A stretch of 64,000 bases of DNA from Lithodes maja (GCA_037953745.1 JBAKBP010003069.1:97085-161084), one strand, 5' to 3'; positions 32,154 to 43,734 are shown, numbered from the stretch's first letter. Notes: generated by a model not told the origin, from the sequence alone. Numbers and translations: made by a program.

Positions 32154-35100
32154 TGTTACGCTAGCCAGCTGTTCAGAATGCTCTCGTACTCGCTAGCGCT
32201 CGCCAGGGCAGTGAAATGCGCTATGATAGTCGTACAGCGACCCTCTTTCTTTCATAGTGCTTAAGTTGTCACAGACAGTTTAGTGTTTGCCTTTATTCTT
32301 GTCTGTGACACCAAGAAGTATTTTATATCATTGATAGTGTTATAAGGAACGCAGTGTGTTAGTTGCAATGAGAGAGATAAGGGGGAGCGAGGTGTAGTGT
32401 GTGTGCGTGTGCTCCCTTCCCGGCCGGCCCGCTTGTCGGTGAGTGGCTGAACAGTGTCACATGGGTTTTGTGTCCCTGTGACGTAGTGGCCTGGGGTTGG
32501 TTGCAGCTCTCCTAGCCCAGTGGACGGGCTCCTACCCTCCTGACTCCCTCAGAGCACGGCGCCGTGAGGTTGTGTCTACATCCCTTTGCATTCTGTTCCC
32601 CAATAACCACCTATACTACTGTTTCTCTCTCTGAACTTCTTCTTTTCCATACTTCTATGCTTTGCAGTCAATTACCCATCCCTTCTGGCCCCTCGCAAGC
32701 GACATTCACTGTCCGCCAGTCGTATTACAATCTCCTGCTCTGAGATAATATTATGTACTAGCTTAGCAAGGTTTAGAGTCATAGATTTCATACTGTAGGG
32801 TGCTTTTCAATATTGCTTGTTCTCCTCCATTATTTAATGCTAAACTGTGGTGGGTATCTGTTGTCGTTGTCAGTGTTGTGTATACGGCTCGCTACAGCCT
32901 ATACGACTTCGACGGTGCTGGGTAGCCTGGTGGCCAGCCCTTTTTGGATATTTCCTTTGCGAGTGTAGCATTGTGCTGGCAGAGGGCTTTTGCCTACTCC
33001 TGCCAGTATATTGCTAGCTCTTTGCTTGACTTCTTGGGGATCGTCAGGGCAAGACCAGGTACGAGAGACCTGGACTTACCAAAAGAGCCTCCCGGTCATT
33101 AACGTAAGATAGGGAGATGTCCTTAAGGGTGGCACTAGGCTAGGAGCATGCTTGGCTCTACCTAGTTTCCCATACCCTGATACCACAGCTAGACTTTATT
33201 AACCCTTGTCTAGCGGGGTGTTTTGGGCTATTTTTGGCATATTCAGGCCCTCCTGAATGATCAATCAAGTATATGCATGAAAAGAAATGTATTCAGCAAA
33301 AAACTAGGCGCTAAAAGCTTCAAAATGAGACCAGAACGAGCTACGTAACACTCGTGGTTCTCATGCAGTGGTGCCACCAACATGGGAGTTTAGCGTATAG
33401 CGGCATATTTTTTCCCACTACGCTCACTAATGGTAACACTGCCGTCCTCTCGAGAACAGAGGAAGCGTGAGTCAGTGGGTGGCGGTAAGCCCTGGGTGTC
33501 GGACGTGTGGCCTGCTGCGCTCCCGGCCATTTGCACTCGATTTTAACCCTTTAAAACCTTATGGGGACCGGCCACGTTTTACTAGGAAAAGTGCTCAAAA
33601 CGGCAATATTGCGCAACCCGATATATGGCATCATCACCCATTCCTCTATCATCAGTTAAAATCCTGAGGCAATATTCCGTCTGGAAGCATATTATTTCTG
33701 GGCTAGTTTCAAACTTTCGCGGGTCGCGGGTCGCAGGTCACGCAAACGCGTAGAAAATGCTTTATTGGTTTCGGAACTGCAAAAAAAAAATACGAAAAAG
33801 ATGAATTTTTGGTGAAAATATGACGTTCTTAGATATTTTTCCTAGCAGTATCTGATACTCAACCCTGGTAACAACAAGGGTGTGGTGGTGGTGGAGGAGA
33901 AAGAGCAGTGAGGTCCAAGCCGCGAGAGAGGTAGGGTGCGGCTGACCGGCTGGCTTGCAACAGCTCTCGTGCCTTAGTACCTCACGTATGAAAGTTCACT
34001 TGTCGGCGCATTATCTCCGTAACCAAACATGCTACAACAATGATTCTGGTGTCATTGGAAAGGGCATAGAATTCCCTACAAAACAACATCTCCATTTTTT
34101 TTTATTTCTTATCCATTTCGACACAGCAACCCGAGACATTTGTCACCTAATTTGTACCTAATTGCAAACTCCCTCATTGCAAAATTAGATCAAAAAAGGA
34201 AAATGTAAAGATTAGCTATTGTAACTACACCTATTGTTAGTACCCCCAATGCATTGAAACAATCAAGCAACAACATTTAAATGAGTCTTCGATTTTACAA
34301 AAATACATACATTCTCACACTAATTCTCACCTAACTCAAAAAATAATTGTCCTAGATAATTAAAAATTTTGAAATCTCTCTTATTTTAGGTGCCCTATAT
34401 GTGTACCAACTCTTATGAAATACAGACGAATTCCATTGACACGTTCTGGAGTCAAAAGCGGCCGGTGCTGTTAATAACGCTCCTAACTTGCTGCAAATTG
34501 GTGCACGACTTAAGTCGAGCGCCGCTCTTTAAGGGTTAATGGAGAAGACAATGCATACTTATTAACTCTTATCACGTGTGCTTTAGTATTATGCACAGTA
34601 TTGTTTAGCCTAGGTTGTTGCGCAGGGCACAACCGTTGGTGGCTGTTACTTTATTTAAGGAAGTACTGTTTTTGAGTTGCTGTTATTATTACTGTCACAG
34701 AGTTGTTGCATTCTTGTGTTTTCCATTACAGATGTCCTGCTTTTTGGTGTATTTAAGATACACGTTTCATGTCCTGCCTCTTGCATTATTACAGTTCTAT
34801 ATTCTACGAGCATCTTAGAGCATCAGACGTTTGCAGAAGCTTCCAGGTCTGTTTGCTGTAGGACTAGACTTCAAGTGCTTTCATATAGCATTGAAGGGTT
34901 TTAATGTTGAGTTCAGACTAACATTAAACATAACGTAAGCATCTAATCTTTTATTAAATCTTGTCATAGTTTATTTAAGCTTTGTTAATACTTGAGAGCA
35001 TTTTATTAACGTAATTACTTCTTGTTGTTTGCAGGCTTTGCCATTGCTGGAAAGCCTTAGTAGAGTACACTTATCCCTTGTTAATTGATACCCCGTTATC

Positions 35101-35249
35101 TAGTATATTAATTCTAGAGGGTTTATGTGTTTTGTTCACCGGCTTAATAGTTCAAGGGTTTGGAATTAGCGTACCGTTGTTGCATCCTTAGCCTATATTG
35201 TAGTCCAACACTAAGTGCCCTTGTTTATTCAGTTGTGCAGGTCGTAACA
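32154..35249 (+). repeat. Gypsy 3' LTR, enlarged by an insertion
   Basis: 3096 bp against 1758 bp for the 5' LTR. The excess is one block, TTAA plus 33203-34535, at a site reading CTTTATTAATGG in the 5' LTR. Confidence 0.95.
33203..34535. mobile_element. TTAA element in Gypsy LTR, itself containing another TTAA element
   Basis: TTAA flanks at 33199-33202 and 34536-34539. The 5' LTR is the empty site. Ends: CCCTTGTCTAGCGGGG and, reversed, CCCTTAAAGAGCGGCG. The outer parts (33203-33554 and 34471-34535) match the 422-bp family at 52764-53611. A 916-bp block (33555-34470) sits between two TTAA; without it the host element is 413 bp. Its inner ends share ACCGGCC near the termini. No transposase is seen in either. 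Confidence 0.8.
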
Positions 35250-36228
35250 CTGTCTAGTAGTATTAAGGCCGGACCACCTAGTTGGGGCCGCAAGGTCTGT
35301 GTGGTCTGAGTATCTGTGTAACTATGTGTAACTCTCTTTCTTTGTGTGTGTATGTGTGTTTGTGTATTTGGAATACATAGATATAGAGAACCATCTGCGA
35401 ATTCCACATTCTCTCCCTACATTATTTCAGTTCGCATATGAATGTATTTTGCCATTCATAGTTTTGTTTGTATTCTCTTCTCTCTCACCCACTTCCTCTT
35501 TTCCTTCGACTGTTTTCTTCCTCTCTATACGATTGACGCTTATTGTCTTCTCACCTCTCTGCCACATTATATTACTTGCATTCACCTGATCTGCCATATT
35601 ATATTACTTGCATTCACCGTTTGAATATACAGTATACCTACGGCGGAAATACCGAAAGAATCGGTAAAATCTCTGGTTAGTTTTGTTGTTCTTATTAATC
35701 AAGAGGATCAGAGGTAGTGGGTGGATATGGTAATTTAAATTTTAAGCCGGGTTATTTGTTATGCTAATAAGCTGCAAGCTAACATTCAGATAGGTATGGA
35801 CCACCAAATGTCCTGTGTCACTTTGGAGACACAACTGGCATTATCCATTAAGAGAAACCCATGATAATTAAGGTTAAGGATCTACATAATTATATCCTTA
35901 ACCTTAATTATGAAGATGATGAACTGATTTTTGGCAGCTATATAAATATTAACCATAGAAAGGTCTCGCTATATAATTAGTTGCTGAAAGGTGAACCCAA
36001 TCTTGCATAGGTGGAGTGTTACAATAAATGTGATTTGCCATCTTAGTTATTTAGATGTCGAGGTAATATTTTTAAAAACAAAATAAAAACATATTTGTAT
36101 ATAAGCCTGATTTTCATTAACGTTGGTGGGGAGATAGATATGCACCATGGAAGAAGTGATTAACATTAGGAGGCGATTCAGAATATATCCCAGAACCCAG
36201 ATCCAGAAGAAAATTTAGGTCTATCATA
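35250..36228. other. LINE 3' remnant, hairpin and repeat fragment; no gene
   Basis: 35250-35340 continues the CR1/L2-like 3' UTR broken by the Gypsy element. A perfect 18-bp inverted repeat with a 12-base loop lies at 35864-35911 (ATAATTAAGGTTAAGGAT). 36120-36228 resembles the repeats at 6945-7080 and 12806-12965. The 81-residue frame at 35344 resembles nothing. Confidence 0.55.
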
Positions 36229-38448
36229 TTAATGATAGAGTTAAGAGTTACAGGAGAATAAGAGACAAGCGTGAAGTAAGAGAGGTAATAAAAGTTAGTG
36301 AGTTAGAGAAGAGTGAAAAAGAGAGGGAGTACAAGGAAAGACTAAATGAACAGTGGATGGAAGTGAGAGAGATGGAAGAGAGAGAAGTAGAGGTTGAATG
36401 GCAACAGTTTTAAGGAAGGAGTGAAAGCAAGTGCAGAGGTAGTATGCGGCAAAAGGAAAGTAGGAGGCAGAGGTATCAGGAAGGGAAGCGAGTGGTGGAA
36501 TGATACGGTGAGAAAGGCAGTTGAGGAGAAGAGACAGTGTTTTGAGAGGGTTTTACAGGATGGTAGTGTTGAGGTATGGGAGAGGTACAAGGAGAAAAGG
36601 AGAGAGGCAAAACGGAAAATTAGAGAAGCTAAAAAAGATGCAAACGAAAGGTGGGGCCAAAAGCTGAATGAGAAATTTGAAGAACGAAAGAAGATGTTCT
36701 GGAAGGAGGTAAATAAAGTAAGGAAAGGAGGACAAAAGAGGGAAGAGTCAGTGAAAGATGAAAATGGAGAATTACTAGTGGAACCAGTTAAAGTGAGGAA
36801 AAGATATGCCGAGTATTTTGAATCTTTGTTAAATACAAGAGATGGAAGAGAAGCAGTGATTGAAGCAGAGGTGGATGGAGATAGGTTACCCAGGCCACCC
36901 AGGTGGCAGGGAATGAATGAAAGGATTGAGGAAAATGAGGTGAAAGAAGCAGTGAAACAAATGAGAGCGGGAAAAGCAGAAGGTTTGGATGGTATTGCTG
37001 TGGAGTGTATAAAGAAAGGTGGAGATGTGATAATAGATTGGTTGGTGAGACTTTTCAATGTGTGCTTTGTTGTGTCAATGGTACCAATAGACTGGAAGAG
37101 TGCATGTATTGTGCCGTTGTACAAAGGGAAGGGAGATCGGCAGGAGTGTTCAAGTTATAGAGGTATTAGTTTATTGTCAGTGGTTGGAAAGCTGTATGGC
37201 AGGGTGTTGATAGAGAGGATAATAAAGTGTACGGAAGTTGCAATAGGAGAAGAACAGTGCGGTTTTAGGAGGGGAAGAGGGTGCGTGGATCAGATGTTTG
37301 CAGTAAGACAGTTATGCGAGAAGTATTTAGAGAAGCATAAGGAGATATTTTGGGCTTTTATGGACTTGGAAAAAGCGTATGATCGTGTGGACCGTGAAGC
37401 AATGTGGAAGGTGTTAAGGATTTATGAAATAGGAGGAAATTTGTTAGAAGCAGTTAAGAGTTTTTATGAAGGGAGCAGAGCATGTGTGAGAGTAGGAAAT
37501 GGTGAGTTGAGTGAATGGTTTGAGGTAAAGGTAGGTTTGCGACAGGGTTGTGTAATGTCACCATGGCTGTTTAATATGTTTATGGATGGTGTGGTGAGGG
37601 AGGTGAAAAGGAGAACTATGGGAAGAGGATTGGGTTTAGTAGGAAAGAATGGTAGAGATTGGGAGTTGAATCAGTTGCTGTTCGCTGATGACACAGCATT
37701 GGTGGCGGATTCTGATGAGAAACTGCAGCGGGTAGTCAAAGAGTTTGGTGTGGTTTGTGGAAGGAGGAAACTGAAGGTGAACGTCAATAAAAGTAAAGTA
37801 ATGGTGTGTAATAGGGGAGAGCATAGGGTGAATCTAGATGTGAGGCTGGATGGGGAAATATTGGAACAAGTAGAGTGTTTTAAATATCTAGGAGGAACGA
37901 TAAGCAGGAGTGGAGGTATGGAAGTGGAGGTAAAACAGAGAGTGTGTGAAGGAAGGAAGGTTTTCGGAGCAATGGGAAGTATGTGGAAGACGAGAAATCT
38001 CGGAGTGAAAGTAAAAAGTGCACTGTATCAAGGAATTGTTGTGCCAACAGTGATGTATGGGGCTGAGACATGGGCTCTGAAGAAAAAGGAGAAAAGAGGG
38101 CTGGATGTGATGGAGATGAGCTGCTTGAGGAGTATGTGTGGAGTTACTCGTAGAGACAGATTGAGGAATGAAGAGATACGTAGGAGAGTGGGGCAGCAGA
38201 AACATTTGTCAGCCAGAGTGGACAGAAGGGTGCTGAGCTGGTATGGTCATGTTGAACGAATGGGAGATGAAAGGCTTACAAAGAGAATATGTGAGTCAGG
38301 TACAAGGGGAGATAGAAGGGCAGGAAGACCCCCATTGAGATGGAGAGACTGTGTAAGAAAGGCTTTGGATGATAGAGGAATGACTATAGATCAGGCAGAG
38401 GAAGTGGTGGTGGACAGGAGTGAATGGAGAATGCTTGTGAATAGTTGA
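36229..38448 (+). CDS. RTE reverse transcriptase (nearly intact)
   Basis: A long open frame ends at TGA 38446-38448. No ATG start is assigned: the frame opens at TTG 36394, and a one-base insertion at about 36410 separates it from an upstream frame that carries the same protein back to about 36232 (REVREVIKVSELEKSEKER). Order: charged coiled linker; NVCFVVSMVPIDWKSACIVPLYKGKGD (RT entry); CGFRRGRG; motif A AFMDLEKAYDRVDR (about 37360); motif B LRQGCVMSPWLFNMF (about 37535); motif C FADD (about 37683); KYLGGTIS; then a C-terminal SWYGHVERMGDERLTKRI and GRPPLRWRDCVRKAL region common in RTE relatives. It would reverse-transcribe its own RNA; without endonuclease this copy is not autonomous. Confidence 0.9.
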
Positions 38449-38830
38449 GTGAACACGTGGTCATTTGGAGTAAGGGGTCGGGCGCAAGTTCGACTAGATA
38501 ATAGTCCATCAGGCGCCTGGCCCGGGGGGACGATTAATATGAAGGGTGTGGTGGGAGGGCTTGTGGCTTTGGCTCCGCTGCATGTCTGCCTGCCGAGATC
38601 GGAACCTCTCCGGGTGGTCAGGGGCTGGGGGAGTGCTGGAGCGACCTTGGTAACCCTGGTCTCTGGGTCTTCTCCTGGGTGACCTGGATGTGTGTGAGTT
38701 TGTGCTTTTTATCTGTGTTTATTTTTTGTTTTATGTTGTTTTTGTGTTTTCCCTGTTCTTGCTCTGTCTTGAGTCGGCTACCCCCAAAATGGCGATTGGG
38801 CCAGAGCATATAGATAGATAGATAGATATT
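36229..38830 (+). mobile_element. RTE-clade LINE, 5'-truncated
   Basis: Coding to 38448, a 3' UTR of about 370 bp and a terminal tetranucleotide tail (ATAG units, 38809-38829). Microsatellite tails and a compact second ORF are typical of RTE. The endonuclease domain is missing at the 5' side. A decayed relative is at 49380-52256 and ends in the same kind of tail. Confidence 0.85.
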
Positions 38831-38989
38831 AATGATAAAGAAACAGCCAACGTAGGCACCCTACCAAGTGCCGTTCTAGTTTACTTATAACATTACATCC
38901 TATAAGCCAACACTATATCGAACCTTGTCTTTGACTAAACCTCGTCAAATTAAACCAAATAGGCTTATTGTATACACATTAAAAAAGTT
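38831..38989. other. short spacer, nothing recognised
   Basis: AT-rich unique-looking sequence between the RTE tail and the SINE pair. Confidence 0.4.
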
Positions 38990-39648
38990 CTTTGAATAAG
39001 TTATTATTATGTTCCTTCCAACAACCAACTATACTCCTAAAATCGATTAATGAAATTTACAAACACATGTGGCAGTCCGTGGATTCGAACCCTGGACGCT
39101 CACACTGAAAATCAACACCTTATGCATCGCACCACGAAGACAGTTAAAGGACGGTGGACACTGCCTACGATTTATTATGCAACTTCGAATCCTGCATAAT
39201 CATCTAATCATGTACACACATCCCAACTGCAACTCACGTAGGCTATGCACATGTGAATGGAAAGAGCAATTAATGGGGCCTTAACCACTAGGGAAGTCCT
39301 CTCGATAAATTACCCCTGAACCAATATCAATTATTATGTTCCTTCCAACAACCAACTATACTCCTAAAATCGATTAATGAAATTTACAAACACATGTGGC
39401 AGTCCGTGGATTCGAACCCAGGACGCTCACACCGAAAATTAACACCTTATGCATCGCACCACGAAGACAGTTAAAGGATGGTGGACACTGCCTACGATTT
39501 ATTATGCAACTTCGAATCCTGCATATCAATCTAAGCATGTACACACATCCCAACTGCAACTCACGTAGGCTATGCATATGTGATTCGAAAGAGCAATTAA
39601 TGGGGCCTTAACCACTAGGGAAGACCTCTCGATAAATTACCCCTGAAT
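38990..39648 (-). repeat. tandem pair of a tRNA-like SINE (about 330 bp each)
   Basis: 39004-39320 and 39331-39648 are near-identical direct copies (TTATTATGTTCCTTCCAACA ... GATAAATTACCCCTGAA). On the minus strand each has an A-box-like GTGGTGCGATGCATAAGG and a perfect B-box GGTTCGAATCC (39082-39092 and 39408-39418). A 50-bp piece of the same family is inverted at 43262-43312. Tandem arrangement points to local duplication rather than two insertions. Confidence 0.7.
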
Positions 39649-39925
39649 TCGTAGGATTGATTTAGGAAATCAGAGTTGTTGGGGAAGACTTAGTAAAACT
39701 GTTAACACATATAGCTGACCGGCACGGTTCTAAACACAAATCATTATACACAGAAAAACATGATATGGATACAAATATGGACATATTGATAACAGGGAAT
39801 ATTCAATATAAATTCAGGAATAATATACGAGAGAATGGAAGTGAACTACAGAATATTTAAAATATTCGGTAAAATTCTTATAGCACATAACAAACAAATC
39901 CAAGGCAACTACAAAAACACTAGCA
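39649..39925. other. AT-rich, nothing recognised
   Basis: No coding or repeat structure seen. Confidence 0.4.
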
Positions 39926-40885
39926 TATACTGTAGGAGTGTAGGTGCTATTAGATAACATATACTGTAGGAGTGTAGGTGCTATTAGATAACATATATAC
40001 TGTAGGAGTGTAGGTGCTATTAGATAACATATACTGTAGGAGTGTAGGTGCTATTAGATAACATATATACTGTAGGAGTGTAGGTGCTATTAGATAACAT
40101 ATACTGTAGGAGTGTAGGTGCTATTAGATAACATATACTGTAGGAGTGTAGGTGCTATTAGATAACATATATACTGTAGGAGTGTAGGTGCTATTAGATA
40201 ACATAATTATACTGTAGGAGTGTAGGTGCTATTAGATAACATATATACTGTAGGAGTGTAGGTGTTATTAGATAACATATATACTGTAGGAGTGTAGGTG
40301 CTATTAGATAACATATACTGTAGGAGTGTAGGTGCTATTAGATAACATATATACTGTAGGAGTGTAGGTGCTATTAGATAACATATATACTGTAGGAGTG
40401 TAGGTGCTATTAGATAACATATACTGTAGGAGTGTAGGTGCTATTAGATAACATTTATACTGTAGGAGTGTAGGTGCTATTAGATAACATATACTGTAGG
40501 AGTGTAGGTGCTATTAGATAACATATACTGTAGGAGTGTAGGTGCTATTAGATAACATATATACTGTAGGAGTGTAGGTGCTATTAGATAACATATACTG
40601 TAGGAGTGTAGGTGCTATTAGATAACATATATACAGTAGGAGTGTAGGTGCTATTAGATAACATATACTGTAGGAGTGTAGGTGCTATTAGATAACATAT
40701 ACTGTAGGAGTGTAGGTGCTATTATATAACATATATACTGTAGGAGTGTAGGTGCTATTAGATAACATATATACTGTAGGAGTGTAGGTGCTATTAGATA
40801 ACATATATACTGTAGGAGTGTAGGTGCTATTAGATAACATATATACTGTAGGAGTGTAGGTGCTATTAGATAACATATATATTTT
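39926..40885. repeat. minisatellite, 27 units of 34-36 bp
   Basis: Unit ACTGTAGGAGTGTAGGTGCT followed by ATTAGATAACATAT, with or without an extra AT. I count 27 copies of GTAGGAGTGTAGGTG. Units are near-identical; variants include ACAGTAGG at about 40634, GTGTTATTA at 40264 and ATTTATAC at 40454. Minus-strand frames through it (MLSNSTYTPTVY repeated) are an artefact of the 36-bp unit being a multiple of three. Confidence 0.97.
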
Positions 40886-40932
40886 GATAGAAATAGGGAG
40901 AGGGGTATTATGTGCGTATTAAATTAATACAA

Positions 40933-41052
40933 CGAGAGAGAGAGAGAGAGATGGAATTTTAGTTTAGGGGTAAAAGTGGGGGTAAGGTAACTACCTTACT
41001 ACTCTGCTTCTACACCCTCCTATTCGGCCCTCTATACCCCCCCCCCCCCCCA
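40933..41052. repeat. GA microsatellite and C-run
   Basis: GA units at 40934-40951 and about 14 C at 41038-41051. Confidence 0.8.
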
Positions 41053-41262
41053 TCACCCTCCTTACTCTGGCTGGCATACAGTCTTATGGGGTACCAAGCA
41101 AATACATAATACATTTTGCTTGACGCATTCACATGGGGATCCATGAATTTTTATGAGTTACTGTACTAACTAACAGAAAAGGGTGGATATCTATAAACCA
41201 TTATGATTAAAAGCATTATAACAACTCATCCTCACACCCTCCCATTGGATCCTATCCTTTAA

Positions 41263-41449
41263 CCCCTTCCGTACCAATGACGTTCTTTTAACTTTATTTT
41301 AGTCAGTTAAAACAGGGCCTCCAGCAATAAACAGGCTTTGATCTATCTCACGTAACTCTTTTTACTACCTCAGATCCTTCTTCAAATGCACAAAATCTTC
41401 TCAATATATCAAGAATCAAATTTAAAAAACGTCGCCGGTACAGAAGGGG
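41263..41449. mobile_element. 187-bp TTAA-type MITE
   Basis: TTAA at 41259-41262 and 41450-41453. Terminal inverted repeats of about 20 bp: CCCCTTCCGTACCAATGACG, and from the right CCCCTTCTGTACCGGCGACG. No coding. Ends and TTAA fit a piggyBac-type non-autonomous element. Confidence 0.85.
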
Positions 41450-41453
41450 TTAA

Positions 41454-42770
41454 ACCATGCCAACAAGCACACCTCCTTCCCTACAGTGTTCCCTCCCTCT
41501 CCTTCCCATCAAGCTACGCCATCTATGGGTCATAATCTACAAGATGGTGGGGGTGAGTGATCTTACTAATTTCAGAGCGAACGAAACTTGCAGCGAAGTT
41601 ACCATTAGGTGGCCCAGTCGGAAAGGTGACCGACTGTACATATTTTTTTAGAATTGTTAGACAAAGAACCATGTATATCATCCAATTTGATTGTGTAAAC
41701 ACTGTATCACGTATTAGACCAAATCGATCTATTCAATCTATAAAGCAAACATTAGTGGTTATCATGGTTTTGTTCTTTGATACAGTAAGCTACCCGTTAT
41801 GTTATGAACATACCTGGTGGATGCCAACAAAATGTATTGTTTGGGTATCCCCAAAACATTGTTAATGCATATGCTAAGTCACACACCATTATACATTTGT
41901 ATTGCACACCATCAATAAATCAAGTGTTGGCGACCTTCCAGCACCATCTGTTGAATGGTTTCCAAACTGTTGTCAACCAGGCTTCGAGTCTAGTGTTAAG
42001 AGCTTGCAAAACCACCTGGGTAACTTTGGACGACTTAATTTATGTTAGGGAACAAAGAATATTGTTTATGATTGTGACCTAATAACAACAATATTTAATT
42101 GGGAAGTAGAATATCGCCACCATTACCTAGGTGATGAACATAATTACAAGTGATATATTTAAACAAAAGTAGATTTAGCCATGGTGATTTTTACAGTGAG
42201 TTTAAGACCGATGGCATCTATATTTCAGTGACAATTTTATCCGTACCGCTTTAAAATGCGAATTTTTAAGAGCGTTTTGTGTTGCAATTTCTTCAGTCAT
42301 TCTGGTTTGGTGGCATTTGACGTAAAATTTACTTAAATAAACATTTGTGTCACATAATGCGATTTAATTACACTCTAGTAGCCAATACTAGTGCGATATC
42401 GTAAAATATTTGCTTATCCAAAATTGCCAGACATAGTTATTGTATGACCATTGCAGAGTATCATTATAATTGTTGCTGACATAATGTGCTATCCAAAGGA
42501 TACAGGATAAATGCAGAAATTTGTTCATCACTAATTTGATTAGAAGTTATCGGAAAAAGACTGGTGTGAATCAGCCTTAACTGCTAGGAACCAGTTTCCC
42601 ACAGGCTCCCTCAGTTTCCCCTCCAACCTCTCCTCTACTTCTCCCCTCGTTAAAATCGGAGTTGCGTTATATCGGAAACACATTACGCGTTACAATATTG
42701 CTGGCACCAAAGTTCCACCACACTCTCGCAAACTTCTCTATTTTTGTTCGCACCAATGTGTTAGAGGTGT
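41454..42770. other. no gene recognised
   Basis: 1.3 kb with only short frames. 41547-41648 and 41780-42080 hold frames of about 65-100 residues without motifs I know. Confidence 0.5.
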
Positions 42771-42774
42771 TTAA

Positions 42775-43140
42775 GGGGTACAGTAGCTTTTTCGGGAACC
42801 CCTTCTCCCTCATGTTTAGCATATTTGTTTTGAGATTTTAAGACGTTCGTTCCATTAGTTTGGTGATTTTGAAACCTTTCGCCCCATTTCTTTGTCAATA
42901 TTAAGGCTGTTCATGTCATTTAGGTGTAGATTCTTTCCTGGCGAGCGATAGCAAGCCTGTAATTTCGGAAGGAATCGGCCGGGACATTTCTCTACCGAAA
43001 AATGTACCAATTTATCTTGAAATGGGGTTTAGGAGGTGTTATTTTTAAAGCTTGATGGAGGTCTAGCAAGAGAACTCAAAATATATATATACTGTATACA
43101 TACATATAAATAGATAGACCTAAAACCAAGCACTACCCCC
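42775..43140. mobile_element. TTAA-type MITE, family with GGGG ends (copy 2)
   Basis: Perfect TTAA flanks (42771-42774, 43141-43144). 366 bp, aligned along its length with 6056-6395. Ends GGGGTACAGTAG and, reversed, GGGGGTAGTGC. Confidence 0.85.
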
Positions 43141-43144
43141 TTAA

Positions 43145-43734
43145 CGTAAACAAAATGAAAACATGTTGGATTATCAACTTCGTCCAGGTCAAACAATAAT
43201 TAAAGGACAAATGATATACATTTTCGACATTTATATCTGCACATTTCACATATTGTAAATATCATTAATCGATTTTAGGAGTATGGTTGGTTGTTGGAAG
43301 GAACATAATAATTATCAGTACACATTCTATAAGATAATTATAACATAAATGTTATAGAATTTGCATCAATTAAATTTGTTTATGTCCGAATACTATTGAC
43401 ACCTTGTAGGTAATTTATTTTAATTCGGATTAATGAAAATTAATTATATTATGGTGTTCCTCTCCCAAAGCTGTTATACATTGTAACTCAGTATACATAT
43501 TACCGGCATCACCTACATTCAAATTAAGTTTGGGTTAAAAACAATTCATGAGTATTATGATCGAACAAAATGTATATAGGGAGAAACATTCAATGAATTT
43601 ACAAAGACCCCTTTCACACCTGAGTATCATATTTTGCTTGCATACAATTATTCTTATTATGCATAACTACACTATATTTGGCATATACAGTATATTCAAC
43701 AACAACGTCCCCCTAAGTTCTGGGGCTTGTACAT
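43145..43734. other. AT-rich with a SINE fragment
   Basis: 43262-43312 is an inverted fragment of the SINE at 38990-39648 (AATCGATTTTAGGAGTATGG). Otherwise nothing. Confidence 0.5.

Larger units (their letters stand above)
13388..35249 (+). mobile_element. Gmr1-like Gypsy LTR retrotransposon, with nested elements
   Basis: Direct LTRs (13388-15145, 32154-35249) begin TGTTACG and end CGTAACA. The 4-bp word CTGT flanks the whole (13384-13387, 35250-35253). Order of domains: gag with SCAN-like segment and CCHC knuckle, protease, integrase, RT, RNase H. Integrase upstream of RT is the layout of the Gmr1 group and is unlike ordinary Gypsy. No env is visible. Interior nesting: Academ-like transposon 17651-28946 in pol; TTAA elements in the 3' LTR. 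LTRs differ by a few percent by eye, so it is older than the BEL element inside it. It is inactive: stops in gag, frameshifts in pol, large insertion. Confidence 0.9.

Noticed and set aside
13388..35249. Infectious retrovirus-like element with env
   Set aside because: No frame between RNase H (31728) and the 3' LTR could encode an envelope; gag and pol are broken.
36342..37124. 260-residue minus-strand frame
   Set aside because: It is the antisense of the RTE ORF, whose RT motifs are clear; purine-rich coding makes the opposite strand open.
40688..40876. 62-residue frame repeating MLSNSTYTPTVY
   Set aside because: Artefact of the 36-bp minisatellite unit.
39926..40885. CRISPR-like array
   Set aside because: Units are contiguous with no unique spacers, in a eukaryotic context.
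41454..42082. Frames of 64-102 residues as possible host exons
   Set aside because: Overlapping frames compete, with no motif in any.
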